Source: Pseudomonadota bacterium
GTDB lineage: Bacteria > Pseudomonadota > Gammaproteobacteria > Burkholderiales > Burkholderiaceae_C
NCBI GenBank assembly: GCA_021815805.1
Contig: JAKAZQ010000008.1
Span: forward strand, 1 to 64,000
Direction: 5' to 3'
DNA: 64,000 bases
Notes under the pieces: generated by a model
Databases searched by the model: none
The model's input: the letters and a program-made list of their open reading frames with translations, nothing else
Told to the model about the DNA's origin: nothing
Part shown: positions 8,155 to 18,541 of the stretch, in pieces
How the letters are laid out: the number at the start of each line of letters is the position of its first letter
Position numbering within the stretch: the stretch's first letter is position 1
Made by a program: the position numbers and the translations under genes

Positions 8155-9113
8155 TGGCAGAATCCTATGCGGCTGGCGCGGCGCGCGCGATGGCGCGCGA
8201 AGTCGCGTTCCAGCAGTTCCTGACGCCCGTCCAGCTTGGCCGCGCCGAAGGCCGTCGCCAGCAGCCGGCGCATCTCGCGCGGGCTGGCCTGTGCCAGCGC
8301 GGCCAGCGCCGGCTCGCCGAGTTCCGGGGGGAATCCACGGCCCCAATCGTGTCCATCGCGCAGTTCGCGGTACAGGCGCGCCGCGATGGCGCGTCGCCCG
8401 GCCTCGTCCGGGGCCTCGATTTCGTACACATCCAGGCGATCCAGGATCGGCGCCGGGATGCCCGAGGCGTCGTTGGCGGTGGCCACCCACACCACGGCGC
8501 TGCAATCGATCGGCACCTCGGCGAACTCGTCGGTGAAACGCTGCGCCGTATCGTGCTCGAGCAGGCTGTACAGCGCGCCGAGCGGGTCGTACTGGGCGGC
8601 CGATGCGGCCTTGTCGATTTCATCGATGACCACCACGGGGTTGGCGAACTCGCCCTGCACCAGGGTCTCGAACACCTTGCCCGGCCGCGCACCCTTCCAT
8701 TGTGACGACGCCCCCGACAGGATCCACCCGGCGGTCAGCGCGTTCATCGGCGCCAGCGCCCAGTTGGTGCCCAGCAGGTCGGCCACGCGGCGCGCGAAAT
8801 GGGTCTTGCCGATGCCCGGTTCACCCAGCAGCAGCATCGGCGTCACCTCCACCGGGTCGCGGCTGTCGGCGGCCAGCGCTACGGCGCGCAGGATGTGCTC
8901 CAGCGGCTGCGCGAAATTGGGCAGTTCCGCCTGCAGGCTGTCGCGATCCGGGACCGCCGCCGGCTTGATCGCCAGGCGTTGCCCGCCGGTCTCGATCATG
9001 TGGTTGTAGGTGCTGCGCAGGCTGTCCTGCGCGTCGCCCTGCAGGGCGCGCAGCTTGCGCTCGACGTCCTCGACCGCGTAGACGTCCTTGTAGGCGGCCA
9101 TTGCAATGGTCAT
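8151..9113 (-). CDS. Lon-like AAA+ ATPase without protease domain
   Basis: 320 residues. Walker A GEPGIGKT at 97-104, Walker B VVVIDEIDK at 160-168, then sensor/arginine elements in VATANDASGIPAPILDRLDVYEI. The order and wording (DP-x-GALYSLLEHD, IPAPILDRLD) resemble the ATPase module of Lon. The N-terminal substrate domain and the C-terminal Ser-Lys protease domain are both missing, and the protein ends about 60 residues after the small AAA lid. Start: two tandem ATGs at 9116 and 9113; the second is better spaced from AGGAGG. Coupled to marC by a 4-base overlap, which suggests a shared but unknown role. Confidence 0.8.
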   Translation of the reverse strand: MTIAMAAYKDVYAVEDVERKLRALQGDAQDSLRSTYNHMIETGGQRLAIKPAAVPDRDSLQAELPNFAQPLEHILRAVALAADSRDPVEVTPMLLLGEPGIGKTHFARRVADLLGTNWALAPMNALTAGWILSGASSQWKGARPGKVFETLVQGEFANPVVVIDEIDKAASAAQYDPLGALYSLLEHDTAQRFTDEFAEVPIDCSAVVWVATANDASGIPAPILDRLDVYEIEAPDEAGRRAIAARLYRELRDGHDWGRGFPPELGEPALAALAQASPREMRRLLATAFGAAKLDGRQELLERDFARHRARRASRIGFCQ

Positions 9114-9247
9114 CATGCACCTCCTGTGCCGGCCGTGCGCTGCCGGCTCTGACCTGCATGATGCCAGAGTGTCCCCGGCTGCATCCAGCCATGCGGCCGG
9201 CCGCGGCGGCACGGCTGTTGGTTTTCCGCCGCGCCGCGGCGCCGGAC

Positions 9248-11134
9248 TCAGATCTCGATCTGCGTACCCAGCTCGACCACCCGATTGGGCGGGATGCGGA
9301 AGTAGTCCGAGGCTTCCTGGGCGTTGCGACTCATCCACGAGAACAGCACCTCGCGCCACAGCGCCATGCCTGGAATCTTCGACGGGACGATGGTCTGGCG
9401 GGCGAGGAAAAAGGAGGTTTCCATCAGATGGAACTCGAGCCCCGACAGGCGCTCGCAGTCCTTCAGCAGCCGCTGGATGTCGGGCTCGTCCTTGAAGCCG
9501 AAACGCACGTGCAGCAGGTAGATGCCTTCTTCCATCGGCCGCAACTCGATGCCCTGGTCGGAGGGCACGTACGGCACGTCGGCGGTCTGCGCCGACAGGA
9601 AGACCACGCGCTCGTGCAGCACCTTGTTGTGCTTCAGGTTGTGCAGCAGGGCGTGCGGCACCGTGTCGGCGTTCGGCGTAAGGTAGATCGCCGTGCCCTC
9701 GACCCGCGTCGGCGGGTAGGTCGACAGGCTGTGCACGAAGTCCTTCAGGTTCAGCGCGTGCTCCTGCAACTGGCGCTTGAGCAGGCTGCGGCCACGCTTC
9801 CAAGTCGACAGCATGGTATAGGCCGCGGCCCCGAACACCAGCGGGAACCAGCCGCCGTGGTCGACCTTCAGGGAGTTCGACACCAGGAACAGGATTTCCA
9901 CCAGCGCCAGCGGCGTGAACACCAGGTTGGCGCGGCGCGTGCTCCACGACCAGCGCTGCGGCGCAACCATCCAGAGGAATATGGTCGTGGTGACCATCGT
10001 GATGTTCACGGCGATGCCGTAGGCCGCCGCCAGGTTCTCGGAACTGCGGAACGCCAGCACCAGGGCCAGCACGAACAGCAGCATGGTCCAGTTGATGAAG
10101 GGAACGTAGATCTGTCCCTGGTTGCGCGCGTTGGTGTACATCACGCGGATGCGCGGCAGGTAGCCCAGCTTCATGGCCTGGGTGGTCATCGAATAGGCGC
10201 CGGAGATCACCGCCTGGGAGGCGATCACGGTGGCCATCGTGGCCAGCACCACCAGCGGCCACAGCGCCCACGACGGCGCCAGGTAGAAGAACGGGTTCTT
10301 GCCGGTGGCCGGGTCCGACAGCACCAGCGCACCCTGCCCGAAGTAGTTCAGCAGCAGGCCTGGCATGGCCACCGACAGCCAGGCGCGGCGAATAGGAGCG
10401 CGCCCGAAGTGCCCCATGTCCGCATACAGCGCCTCACCCCCGGTGAGGCTCAGGAACACCGCGCCGAGAAGGAACAGCGCCAGGCCCGGTTCGCGCACGA
10501 ACATGTCAATGCCCCACCAGGGGTTGAGCGCCAGCAGCACGTGGGGGTTCTGCACGATGTGCACCAGGCCCAGCAGGCCCAGCGCGGCGAACCACAGCAT
10601 CATGACCGGCCCGAAATACGCGCCGACCAGCGCGGTGCCGCGCTTTTGCACCACGAACAGGCCGATCAGGATGGCCACGGTGATCGGGATCACCGCGTCC
10701 TGCAGCAGTGGCGTGGCCACGGCGGTACCCTCGATCGCCGACAGCACGGAAATCGCGGGGGTGATGATGCTGTCGCCATAGAACATGGCCGCGCCGACGA
10801 GGCCCAGCACCACGGCCAGGATGCGCCCGCGCGAGTCCCTCGCGTAGCGCCGCAGCACCAGGGCCATGAGCGCCAGGATGCCGCCCTCGCCGTCGTTGTC
10901 GGCGCGCAGCGCAAGCCCAACGTACTTGGCCGTGACCACGATGGTCAGGCCCCAGAAGATCAGCGAGAGTACGCCGTAGACGTTGGCCGGGTTCAGCCCC
11001 AGGCTGTGCCCGGGATTGAAGGCCTCCTTGAAGGCGTACAGCGGGCTGGTGCCGATGTCGCCGTACACCACCCCCAGCGCGCCCAGGCTGAGCGCCGCCA
11101 TCGATCCCTTGCTTTCCGATTTCTGGTTGTGCAT
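9248..11134 (-). CDS. kup: Low-affinity K+ transporter Kup
   Basis: 628 residues, close to the 622 of the E. coli protein. The N-terminus carries the signature ALGVVYGDIGTSPLYAFKE, followed by about 12 hydrophobic helices and a cytoplasmic C-terminal ~190 residues (HNLKHNKVLHERVVFLS motif). Kup imports K+ with H+. The start MHNQKSESKG was chosen because the longer frame up to 11299 adds sequence with no family likeness. It stands alone on the minus strand and is divergent from hemN across 171 bases. Confidence 0.95.
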   Translation of the reverse strand: MHNQKSESKGSMAALSLGALGVVYGDIGTSPLYAFKEAFNPGHSLGLNPANVYGVLSLIFWGLTIVVTAKYVGLALRADNDGEGGILALMALVLRRYARDSRGRILAVVLGLVGAAMFYGDSIITPAISVLSAIEGTAVATPLLQDAVIPITVAILIGLFVVQKRGTALVGAYFGPVMMLWFAALGLLGLVHIVQNPHVLLALNPWWGIDMFVREPGLALFLLGAVFLSLTGGEALYADMGHFGRAPIRRAWLSVAMPGLLLNYFGQGALVLSDPATGKNPFFYLAPSWALWPLVVLATMATVIASQAVISGAYSMTTQAMKLGYLPRIRVMYTNARNQGQIYVPFINWTMLLFVLALVLAFRSSENLAAAYGIAVNITMVTTTIFLWMVAPQRWSWSTRRANLVFTPLALVEILFLVSNSLKVDHGGWFPLVFGAAAYTMLSTWKRGRSLLKRQLQEHALNLKDFVHSLSTYPPTRVEGTAIYLTPNADTVPHALLHNLKHNKVLHERVVFLSAQTADVPYVPSDQGIELRPMEEGIYLLHVRFGFKDEPDIQRLLKDCERLSGLEFHLMETSFFLARQTIVPSKIPGMALWREVLFSWMSRNAQEASDYFRIPPNRVVELGTQIEI

Positions 11135-11305
11135 GGCTTTGGTGCCGTGTCGCGGGTTGCGATCTGGCAGGCCTTCCTGTCCCAGGGACCGCCATCTTAA
11201 TTTGCTGCACAGCAGCACCGAAAAGTTTTCGTTGTGGTCGGGCAACAACGTTCCGGCTTGTCGCAGGTCAAGACGCCTGCGCGCAGTGCGACAGATCATC
11301 CGGAC

Positions 11306-12703
11306 ATGATGTCAAACGTCTCGCCTTCGCTGGATTTCCGTCCGGAACTGATTCGTCGCTTCGACGTCTCCGGCCCGCGCTATACCTCGTACCCGACCGC
11401 CGACCGCTTCGGCCCCGCGTACGACGCCCAGGCGCACGCGCGAGCGCTGCGCGAGCGCGCTCCGGGAGCATTGTCGCTGTACGTGCACATCCCGTTCTGC
11501 GAAACCCTGTGCTACTACTGCGGCTGCAACAAGATCCCGACCCGCAACCACTCTCTCGCCGCACCTTACCTGGAGCAGGTCGAGCAGGAAATGGCCATGG
11601 TCGCGTCGATGCTGCCGCAACGCGATCCGGTGACCCAGTTGCACTGGGGCGGAGGCACGCCGACCTTTCTCGACGATGACGAGGTGCAGCGCCTGATGGA
11701 CGCCACGCGCCGGCATTTCGACCTGCAGGACGGTGGCGAGTTCTCCATCGAGATCGACCCGCGCAAGGTCGGCGCGCGGCGTGTCGCGCACCTGGCCCGC
11801 CAGGGCTTCAACCGCATGAGCGTCGGGGTGCAGGACTTCGACCCGGCCGTGCAGCAGGCGGTCAACCGCATCCAGACTTTCCAGGAAACACGCGAGGTCA
11901 TCGATGCCGCGCGCGCCCATGGTTTCGCCTCCGTGAGCGTGGACCTGATCTACGGCCTGCCACGCCAGAACGCGTTCAATTTCGCGGCCACGCTGGAAAA
12001 GGTGCTGGACCTGCACCCCCAGCGCATCGCGCTGTACAGCTACGCCCATCTGCCGGCGCGCTTCATGCCGCAGCGGCGCATCCAGGAACACGAGTTGCCG
12101 ACGCCGGAGGCCAAGCTGGTGCTGCTCGGCCTGGCCATCCGTCGCCTGGCGCATGCCGGCTACGTGTACATCGGCATGGACCACTTTGCCTTGCCCGACG
12201 ACGAACTGGCGCGGGCCCAGGCGGACGGCCGCCTGCACCGCAACTTCCAGGGCTACTCGACGCAGGCCGAACTGGATCTGCTGGCCTTCGGGGTGTCGGG
12301 TATCTCCAAGCTGGGCCGCCACTACGCGCAAAACCCCAAGACCCTCGACGAATACGGCGCGGCGCTGGCTGCCGGCACGCTGCCGGTGCAGCGCGGGCTC
12401 ACGCTGGACGACGACGATGTGCTGCGTCGCCAGGTGATCCAGCGCCTGATGTGCGACTTCGTGGTCGACCTGCAGGCGCTGTCGGGCGCCGCCGGCGTGG
12501 CCGACGCCGAGGCCTACTTCGCCGCCGATCTGCAGCGCCTGCAGCCTCTCGTCGAGGCCGGCCTGCTCGAGCGCGACGGCCTGGTGCTGCGCGTCACGTT
12601 GCGGGGCCGCCTGCTGGTGCGGGTGATCGCCATGCAGTTCGATCGCTACCTGCACGACGTGTCCGCGAAGCTGCAGGTCGCGCGCTATTCCCGCGTGATC
12701 TGA
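11306..12703 (+). CDS. hemN: Oxygen-independent coproporphyrinogen III oxidase HemN
   Basis: 465-residue radical-SAM enzyme that decarboxylates coproporphyrinogen III to protoporphyrinogen IX in haem synthesis without oxygen. The 4Fe-4S motif is FCETLCYYCGCNK (C-x3-C-x2-C-x-C), preceded by YVHIPFC; the GGGTPTFL motif, SVGVQDF and the C-terminal HemN domain follow. The N-terminal SGPRYTSYPTADRF is typical for true HemN rather than HemW. Two ATGs (11306 and 11309) are possible. A weak FNR-like inverted sequence, TTGTC-GCAG-GTCAA, lies at 11258-11271; in other bacteria hemN is under FNR/ANR control. Confidence 0.93.
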   Translation: MMSNVSPSLDFRPELIRRFDVSGPRYTSYPTADRFGPAYDAQAHARALRERAPGALSLYVHIPFCETLCYYCGCNKIPTRNHSLAAPYLEQVEQEMAMVASMLPQRDPVTQLHWGGGTPTFLDDDEVQRLMDATRRHFDLQDGGEFSIEIDPRKVGARRVAHLARQGFNRMSVGVQDFDPAVQQAVNRIQTFQETREVIDAARAHGFASVSVDLIYGLPRQNAFNFAATLEKVLDLHPQRIALYSYAHLPARFMPQRRIQEHELPTPEAKLVLLGLAIRRLAHAGYVYIGMDHFALPDDELARAQADGRLHRNFQGYSTQAELDLLAFGVSGISKLGRHYAQNPKTLDEYGAALAAGTLPVQRGLTLDDDDVLRRQVIQRLMCDFVVDLQALSGAAGVADAEAYFAADLQRLQPLVEAGLLERDGLVLRVTLRGRLLVRVIAMQFDRYLHDVSAKLQVARYSRVI

Positions 12704-13176
12704 GCCGTCGCGCCGGGGTCGAAGCGCAGCGCCAGCGCGGCCTGCAGGCGGCGGTCGAGCTGCGGCAGGCGCTCGCGCACGGCCTGCAGGCGTGCGTCGT
12801 CGGGGCCGCGCTGCGGCGCCGCCCACACCGCCTGCGGCCAGTGGGCGTCCCATTCCCAGCGCGGGATCACGTGCCAGTGCAGGTGCGGCACCAGGTTGCC
12901 GAGCGACGCCAGGTTGAGCTTGTGCGGCTGCAGCGCGGCGCGCAGCTCCTGCTCGACCAGCACCAGCGCATCCATGCAGGCCAGGCGCTGCAGCCGCGGC
13001 AGGTCGGTGAATTCGGCCACGTGGCGCTGCCAGACCAGACGGTAGGTGGCCGGGTGCAGGGCTTCGTCGGCGCGCACCAGGCGCATCCAGTCCGACTCCC
13101 ACACCGCCAGGCCGCCGACGCCGTCGCACAGCGCGCAGCGCGGCGCGGGCGGCGTCGACGCGGTCGCGGCGGTCAT
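12685..13176 (-). CDS. HIT-family protein
   Basis: 163-residue histidine-triad protein. The motif HLHWHV places the triad histidines at residues 98, 100 and 102. An N-terminal C14-x2-C17 pair is also present. HIT proteins hydrolyse or transfer nucleotidyl groups (AMP-phosphoramidates, ApnA and similar); the precise substrate is not readable. Its start codon shares a base with the stop of the large flavin/Fe-S gene upstream, so it is translated from the same message. The 3' end overlaps hemN by 19 bases on the opposite strand. Confidence 0.87.
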   Translation of the reverse strand: MTAATASTPPAPRCALCDGVGGLAVWESDWMRLVRADEALHPATYRLVWQRHVAEFTDLPRLQRLACMDALVLVEQELRAALQPHKLNLASLGNLVPHLHWHVIPRWEWDAHWPQAVWAAPQRGPDDARLQAVRERLPQLDRRLQAALALRFDPGATAQITRE

Positions 13177-16100
13177 CAGACCAGCACGCGCTCGATGCCG
13201 CCGGCGTTGGCCGCGCGCACATACGCGGGCATCCAGTCCTCGCCGAGGATCTTGCGCGCCATCTCGATGACGATGTAGTCGGCCTCCAGCAGCCCGTGCT
13301 GCAGGTCGTTGCGGTAGCGCGACAGGCCCTGCAGGCAGCTCGGGCAGGAGGTGAGGATCTTGATGTCGCCCTGGTGCCCGGCCTCGCGCAGCGCGGTCTC
13401 GTCGCGCCGCAGCTCCTCGGTCTTGCGAAAGCGCACCTGGGTCGAGATGTCCGGGCGGTGGATGCCCAACAGCCCGCTCTCGCCGCAGCAGCGATCGGCC
13501 TTGCGCACGTTGTCGCCGAGCAGCGCGCGCACGGTCTTCATCGGTTCGCGCTGCTTCATCGGGCTGTGGCAGGGGTCGTGGTACAGGTAGGCGGTGCTGT
13601 CCGCGCCGGGCAGGCGCACGCCCTTGTCGAGCAGGAATTCGTGGATGTCGACGATGCGGCAGCCGGGGAAGATCTTCTCGAACTCGTAGCCCTGCAACTG
13701 GTCGAAGCAGGTGCCGCAGCTGACCACCACGGTCTTGATGTCCAGGTAGTTCAGCGTGTTGGCCACGCGGTGGAACAGCACCCGGTTGTCGGTGATGATC
13801 TTTTCCGCGCGGTCGTACATGCCGCTGCCGCGCTGCGGGTAGCCGCAGCACAGGTAGCCCGGCGGCAGCACCGTCTGCACGCCGACATGCCACAGCATCG
13901 CCTGCGTGGCCAGGCCGACCTGCGAGAACAGGCGCTCGGATCCGCAGCCCGGGAAATAGAACACCGCCTCCGAGTCCACCGTGGTGGCCTGCGGGTTGCG
14001 GATGATCGGCACGAAATCCGGGTTCTCGATGTCCAGCAGCGCGCGCGCCGTCTTCTTCGGCAGCCCGCCCGGCATCGGCTTGTTGACGAAGTGGATCACC
14101 TGCTCGCGCAACGGCGTGCGCCCGCTGCTCGACGGCGGCGCCGCGGTCTGTCGTGCGCCGAGCGCGCGCAGCATGCGGTAGCCGAGGTTCTGCGCCTTGA
14201 AGCCCAGGCCGACCATCGCGCTGCGCGCCGCCTTGATGCTGCGCGGGTCGGTGGCGTTCAGGAACAGCATGCCGGCCGCGCTGGCGGGATGGAAGCTCTT
14301 CTTGCCCATCTTGCGCAACAGGTTGCGCATGTTCATCGACACGTCGCCGAAGTCGATGTCCACCGGGCACGGCGCCTCGCACTTGTGGCACACCGTGCAG
14401 TGGTCGGCGACGTCCTCGAACTCCTCCCAGTGGTGCACGCTGATGCCGCGCCGCGTCTGCTCCTCGTAGAGGAACGCCTCGATCAGCAGCGACGTGGCGA
14501 GGATCTTGTTGCGCGGCGAATACAGCAGGTTGGCGCGCGGCACGTGGGTGGCGCACACCGGCTTGCACTTGCCGCAGCGCAGGCAGTCCTTGACGGAATC
14601 GGCGATGGCGCCGATGTCGCTCTGCTGCATGATCAGGGACTCGTGTCCCATGAGCCCGAAACTCGGCGTGTAGGCGTTCGTCAGGTCGGCGGGCAGCGCC
14701 GCGTCGCGCAGCAGCTTGCCGCGGTTGAAATGCCCGTCCGGATCCACCGCCTGCTTGTACTGGCGGAACGGCCCGAGTTCGTCGTCGCCGAGGAACTGCA
14801 GCTTGGTGATGCCGATGCCGTGCTCGCCGGAGATCACGCCGTCGAGCCTTCGCGCCAGATCCATGATGCGCGCGACGGCCTCGTGCGCCGCCTGCAGCAT
14901 GGCGTAGTCGTCGGAGTTGACCGGGATGTTGGTGTGCACGTTGCCGTCGCCGGCGTGCATGTGCAGCGCGACCCACACGCGCGCCTTGAGCACGCGCTTG
15001 TGCAGCGCATCGAGCTCGGCGCGCAGCGGCGCGAACGCGGCGCCTGCGAGCAGCGCGTGCAGCGGCTTGCGCAGCTCCAGCTTCCACGACGCGCGCAGGC
15101 TGTGATCCTGCAGCAGGTGGAACAGGTTGGCGCGCGGCGCGCGGTGCAGCATCTGCATCGCCGCAGTCTGCCCGTGGCTGCCGCCGAGCAGGGGCTCGGC
15201 GAGCTGCGGCAGCAGCTGCGACAGCGGGGTGTCGATGTGCTCGAGCAGGAAGGTCCAGCGCGCATGCACCGCCTCCACCAGCTGCAGCGCCTGTTCGCGA
15301 ACATGTTGCAACTCGGGCTCGTCGACCGCGGCCTCGCCCTCGGCGAGTTCCTCGTTGCGCGCCAGGTTCCAGCCGCCGCGCAGCGCCCGGTCGAGTTCGG
15401 CGGCCAGCTGCAGCTTGTTGCGCAGCGACAGCTCGACGTTGATGCGCTCGATGCCGTCGACGTACTCGCCCATGCGCGGCAGCGGGATCACCACGTCCTC
15501 GTTGATCTTGAAGGCGTTGGTGTGACGCGCGATGGCCGCGGTGCGCTTGCGGTCCAGCCAGAACTTCTTGCGCGCCTCCGGGCTCACCGCGACAAAGCCC
15601 TCGCCGACGCGCGCGTTGGCCATGCGCACCACCTCGGCGGTGGCGCGCGCCACCGCCTCGTCGTCCTCGCCGACGATGTCGCCGAACAGGGCCATCTTGG
15701 GGAAACCCCCGCGCTTGCTCTTGGGGGCGTAGCCGACGGCGCGAAGGTAGCGCTCGTCGAGGTGCTCCAGCCCGGCCAGGATGGCCCCGCCGGGGCGTTG
15801 CTCGAGGTAGTTCTTGATCTCCACGATCGACGGAATGGCCTCGCGCGCCTGCCCGAAGAACTCCAGGCAGAAGGTGCGGATGCGCGGCGGCATGCGGTGC
15901 AGCACCCAGCGCGCGCTGGTGATGATGCCGTCGCAGCCTTCCTTTTGCACACCCGGCAGCCCGGCGAGGAACTTGTCGGTGACGTCCTTGCCCAGGCCCG
16001 CCTTGCGAAAGCGACCGCCGGGAATCTCGAGCACCCGGGTGTCGAGCAGGGTCTTGGCGTCGGTGTCGAAGGTGCGGCACTCGAAGCGCGCGAACTCGAC

Positions 16101-17168
16101 GTCGTGGATCTTGCCCAGGTTGTGGTCGAGGCGCGTGACCTCGATCCAGCGCCCGCGCGGATCCACCAGGCGCCACCACGCCAGGTTGTCGATCGCGGTG
16201 CCCCACAGCACGGCCTTCTTGCCGCCGGCGTTCATCGCGATGTTGCCGCCGATGCACGAGGCCTCGGCCGACGTCGGGTCGACCGCGAACACCAGCCCGG
16301 CGCGCTCGGCGAGGTCGGTCACGCGCTGCGTGACCACGCCGGCGCCGGTACGCACCGTGGGCACCGGCTGCGCCACCCCGGGCAGATCGAGATGCTCGAT
16401 CTCCCCCAGCTGCTCGAGTTTTTCCGTGTTGATCACCGCGCTGTTCCACACCAGCGGCACGGCTCCGCCCGTGTATCCGGTGCCGCCGCCACGCGGCACG
16501 ATGGTCAGGCCGAGGGTCACGCATGCGCGCACCAGCGCGCCCATTTCCTCCTCGGAGTCGGGGCACAGCACGACAAACGGCACCTCGACCCGCCAGTCGG
16601 TGGCGTCGGTCATGTGCGCGGCGCGCGACAGGCCGTCGAAGCGGATGTTGTCGCGTCGCGTGTGACGCGTCAGTTCGCGCTGCGCGCGCCGGCGCAGTGC
16701 CGACACGGTATCGAACCAGCCGGCGAAGGCCTGCACGGCGTCGCGCGCGCGCTCCAGCAGGCGCGCCACGATCTGGTCGCGAGCCTGCGCCTGGGCGTCG
16801 CCCTCGGCGTCGCGGCGCTTGTCGATTTCGCGCAGGCGGTGCCACAGCGCCTCGATCAGCGCCCGCCGGCGCTTGCTCGATCCCAGCAGGTCGTCCTGCA
16901 GGTAGGGGTTGCGCCGCACCACCCAGATGTCGCCCAGCACCTCGTACAGCATGCGTGCGCTGCGCCCGGTGCGACGCTGCTGACGCAGTTGGTCCAGCCA
17001 TTCCCACGCGTCGGCCCCGAGCAGGCGCATGACGATCTCGCGATCCGAGAACGACGTGTAGTTGTAGGGAATCTCGCGCAAGCGCGCCGGGGTATCGTCA
17101 CGCGTGGCTTGCGGCACCACGGCGTCTGCCGCATCGAGCGGTGGAATCGGGGCTTGAGGGGCGTTCAT
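13176..17168 (-). CDS. DUF3683 / FAD-linked oxidase / 4Fe-4S / CCG-domain fusion oxidoreductase
   Basis: 1330 residues joining four parts: a DUF3683-type N-terminus (~20-190), a FAD-binding-4 domain ([11 protein letters not shown]...[12 protein letters not shown]), an FAD-oxidase C-terminal domain with [10 protein letters not shown] and SGEHGIG, then two 4Fe-4S clusters ([11 protein letters not shown] and [12 protein letters not shown]) and two CCG repeats (GCGSERLF...[13 protein letters not shown]...CCGESG). It is in effect GlcD plus GlcF in a single chain, or a D-lactate-dehydrogenase-like enzyme passing electrons through Fe-S centres to the membrane pool. The substrate (a 2-hydroxyacid is likely) is inferred. 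The start at MNAPQAP skips a 7-residue upstream extension. Confidence 0.85.
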   Translation of the reverse strand: MNAPQAPIPPLDAADAVVPQATRDDTPARLREIPYNYTSFSDREIVMRLLGADAWEWLDQLRQQRRTGRSARMLYEVLGDIWVVRRNPYLQDDLLGSSKRRRALIEALWHRLREIDKRRDAEGDAQAQARDQIVARLLERARDAVQAFAGWFDTVSALRRRAQRELTRHTRRDNIRFDGLSRAAHMTDATDWRVEVPFVVLCPDSEEEMGALVRACVTLGLTIVPRGGGTGYTGGAVPLVWNSAVINTEKLEQLGEIEHLDLPGVAQPVPTVRTGAGVVTQRVTDLAERAGLVFAVDPTSAEASCIGGNIAMNAGGKKAVLWGTAIDNLAWWRLVDPRGRWIEVTRLDHNLGKIHDVEFARFECRTFDTDAKTLLDTRVLEIPGGRFRKAGLGKDVTDKFLAGLPGVQKEGCDGIITSARWVLHRMPPRIRTFCLEFFGQAREAIPSIVEIKNYLEQRPGGAILAGLEHLDERYLRAVGYAPKSKRGGFPKMALFGDIVGEDDEAVARATAEVVRMANARVGEGFVAVSPEARKKFWLDRKRTAAIARHTNAFKINEDVVIPLPRMGEYVDGIERINVELSLRNKLQLAAELDRALRGGWNLARNEELAEGEAAVDEPELQHVREQALQLVEAVHARWTFLLEHIDTPLSQLLPQLAEPLLGGSHGQTAAMQMLHRAPRANLFHLLQDHSLRASWKLELRKPLHALLAGAAFAPLRAELDALHKRVLKARVWVALHMHAGDGNVHTNIPVNSDDYAMLQAAHEAVARIMDLARRLDGVISGEHGIGITKLQFLGDDELGPFRQYKQAVDPDGHFNRGKLLRDAALPADLTNAYTPSFGLMGHESLIMQQSDIGAIADSVKDCLRCGKCKPVCATHVPRANLLYSPRNKILATSLLIEAFLYEEQTRRGISVHHWEEFEDVADHCTVCHKCEAPCPVDIDFGDVSMNMRNLLRKMGKKSFHPASAAGMLFLNATDPRSIKAARSAMVGLGFKAQNLGYRMLRALGARQTAAPPSSSGRTPLREQVIHFVNKPMPGGLPKKTARALLDIENPDFVPIIRNPQATTVDSEAVFYFPGCGSERLFSQVGLATQAMLWHVGVQTVLPPGYLCCGYPQRGSGMYDRAEKIITDNRVLFHRVANTLNYLDIKTVVVSCGTCFDQLQGYEFEKIFPGCRIVDIHEFLLDKGVRLPGADSTAYLYHDPCHSPMKQREPMKTVRALLGDNVRKADRCCGESGLLGIHRPDISTQVRFRKTEELRRDETALREAGHQGDIKILTSCPSCLQGLSRYRNDLQHGLLEADYIVIEMARKILGEDWMPAYVRAANAGGIERVLV

Positions 17169-17467
17169 GGCGGGTTTCCAAAAGGCCATTGTAGGAAGCG
17201 GGGGAGATTCGCGCGGCGCCCCAGGAAGCGCGCGGTCACGCGCCTGCCGTCGGCGATGCGCAGGGCGCCGCGGTGGCGCGCGCGAAGCGGTGTTCCTGGC
17301 GATGTTGCATCCAGGGTCTGCGGCCCGGTGCCAGGCGGGAAACCATGCCGCTGCCGGCGCCGCGCCCCGCGTCGCCCGAGGGGGCGCGGCGTCCGGCGCT
17401 GCGTTTCGCAGGCCCCGATGCGAGGATCCGCGGGGCGCGGGCTTCGTCTCGATCCTAGAATGAGCAT
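17169..17467. promoter_or_regulatory. Divergent intergenic region before metH part 1, with a -10 element
   Basis: About 300 bases between divergent genes. Near the right end a CCTAGAATG string gives a -10 hexamer TAGAAT at 17456-17461, only six bases before the metH ATG at 17468, which would make the message leaderless. The same nine bases occur at 19593-19601 before the second metH gene. No clear -35 and no cobalamin riboswitch is visible. The rest shows nothing I can name. Confidence 0.4.
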
Positions 17468-18541
17468 ATGAGCAAGCTTTTTGCTACCAAATCCGTCCCC
17501 GAGTACACGCGCGCCCGTGGCCTGCCCGAGTTGCTGCGAACCCGCATCGTGATCCTCGACGGCGCCATGGGCACGATGATCCAGCGCCTGCGCCTCGGCG
17601 AGGCGCAGTACCGCGGCGAGCGCTTTCGCGACTGGCCGCGTGACCTGAAGGGCAACAACGACCTGCTCAGCCTCACCCAGCCGCAGGTCGTGCGCGACAT
17701 CCACGACGCCTATTTCGGCGCCGGCGCCGACATCGTCGAGACCAACACCTTCGGCGCCACGCGCATCGCCCAGGACGACTACGGCATGGGAGAACTCGCC
17801 GACGAGATGAACCGCGCCGCCGCCGCGCTGGCGCTGGACAGCGCGCGACGCCATGCCACGCCCGAACGCCCGCGCTTCGTCGCCGGCGCCATCGGGCCGA
17901 CGCCGCGTACCGCCAGCATCAGCCCCGACGTCAACGATCCGGGCGCGCGCAACGTCGATTTCGAGCAACTGCGCAGCGCCTATCTTGAACAGGTGCGCGC
18001 GCTCGGCGAAGCCGGCGTCGACCTGTTCCTGGTCGAGACCATTTTCGACACGCTGAACGCGAAGGCCGCGCTGTTCGCCATCGACGAGTGGTTCGAGGCC
18101 AGCGGCGAGCGCCTGCCGCTGATCATCAGCGGCACCGTCACCGACGCCTCGGGGCGCATCCTGTCCGGGCAGACGGTGGCGGCGTTCTGGGCCAGCGTGC
18201 GGCATGCGCAGCCGCTGGCCGTGGGCCTGAATTGCGCGTTGGGCGCGGCGCTGATGCGCCCGTACCTGCAGGAACTGGCGCGCGTCGCTGGCGACACGTT
18301 CATCAGCTGCTATCCGAACGCCGGTCTGCCCAACCCGATGAGCGACACCGGGTTCGACGAGACGCCCGAGGTGACCTCCCGCCTGCTGCAGGAGTTCGCC
18401 CGCGACGGACTGGTCAACCTCGTGGGTGGCTGCTGCGGCACCACGCCCCAGCACGTTTGCGCCATCGCCGACGCCGTGCACCATCAACATCCGCGCGTTC
18501 TCGCGCGCCCAGGAGTCTTCCATGCCGCAGTCGAGTCGTGA
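17468..18541 (+). CDS. metH: Methionine synthase, homocysteine-binding part (MetH N-terminal module)
   Basis: 357 residues forming only the zinc-dependent homocysteine S-methyltransferase barrel of cobalamin-dependent MetH. The start motif [24 protein letters not shown] and the zinc ligands C256 (GLNCALG) and C322-C323 (GGCCGTTP) are all present. The methyltetrahydrofolate, cobalamin and activation domains are in a second gene at 19671. The two-gene arrangement is known from Burkholderiales. No Shine-Dalgarno precedes the ATG, and a -10 hexamer sits almost on it. The last 20 bases overlap the ArsR-type regulator. Confidence 0.92.
   Translation: MSKLFATKSVPEYTRARGLPELLRTRIVILDGAMGTMIQRLRLGEAQYRGERFRDWPRDLKGNNDLLSLTQPQVVRDIHDAYFGAGADIVETNTFGATRIAQDDYGMGELADEMNRAAAALALDSARRHATPERPRFVAGAIGPTPRTASISPDVNDPGARNVDFEQLRSAYLEQVRALGEAGVDLFLVETIFDTLNAKAALFAIDEWFEASGERLPLIISGTVTDASGRILSGQTVAAFWASVRHAQPLAVGLNCALGAALMRPYLQELARVAGDTFISCYPNAGLPNPMSDTGFDETPEVTSRLLQEFARDGLVNLVGGCCGTTPQHVCAIADAVHHQHPRVLARPGVFHAAVES

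Noticed and set aside
11258-11271. FNR box before hemN
   Set aside because: TTGTC-GCAG-GTCAA deviates in the first half-site; recorded in the hemN entry as weak only.
13296-17471. 1391-codon open frame on the plus strand opposite the flavin/Fe-S oxidoreductase
   Set aside because: Mirror of a real gene in a very GC-rich genome; its translation is Ala/Arg/Gln/His-rich with no family motif, while the minus strand has clear catalytic and Fe-S motifs.
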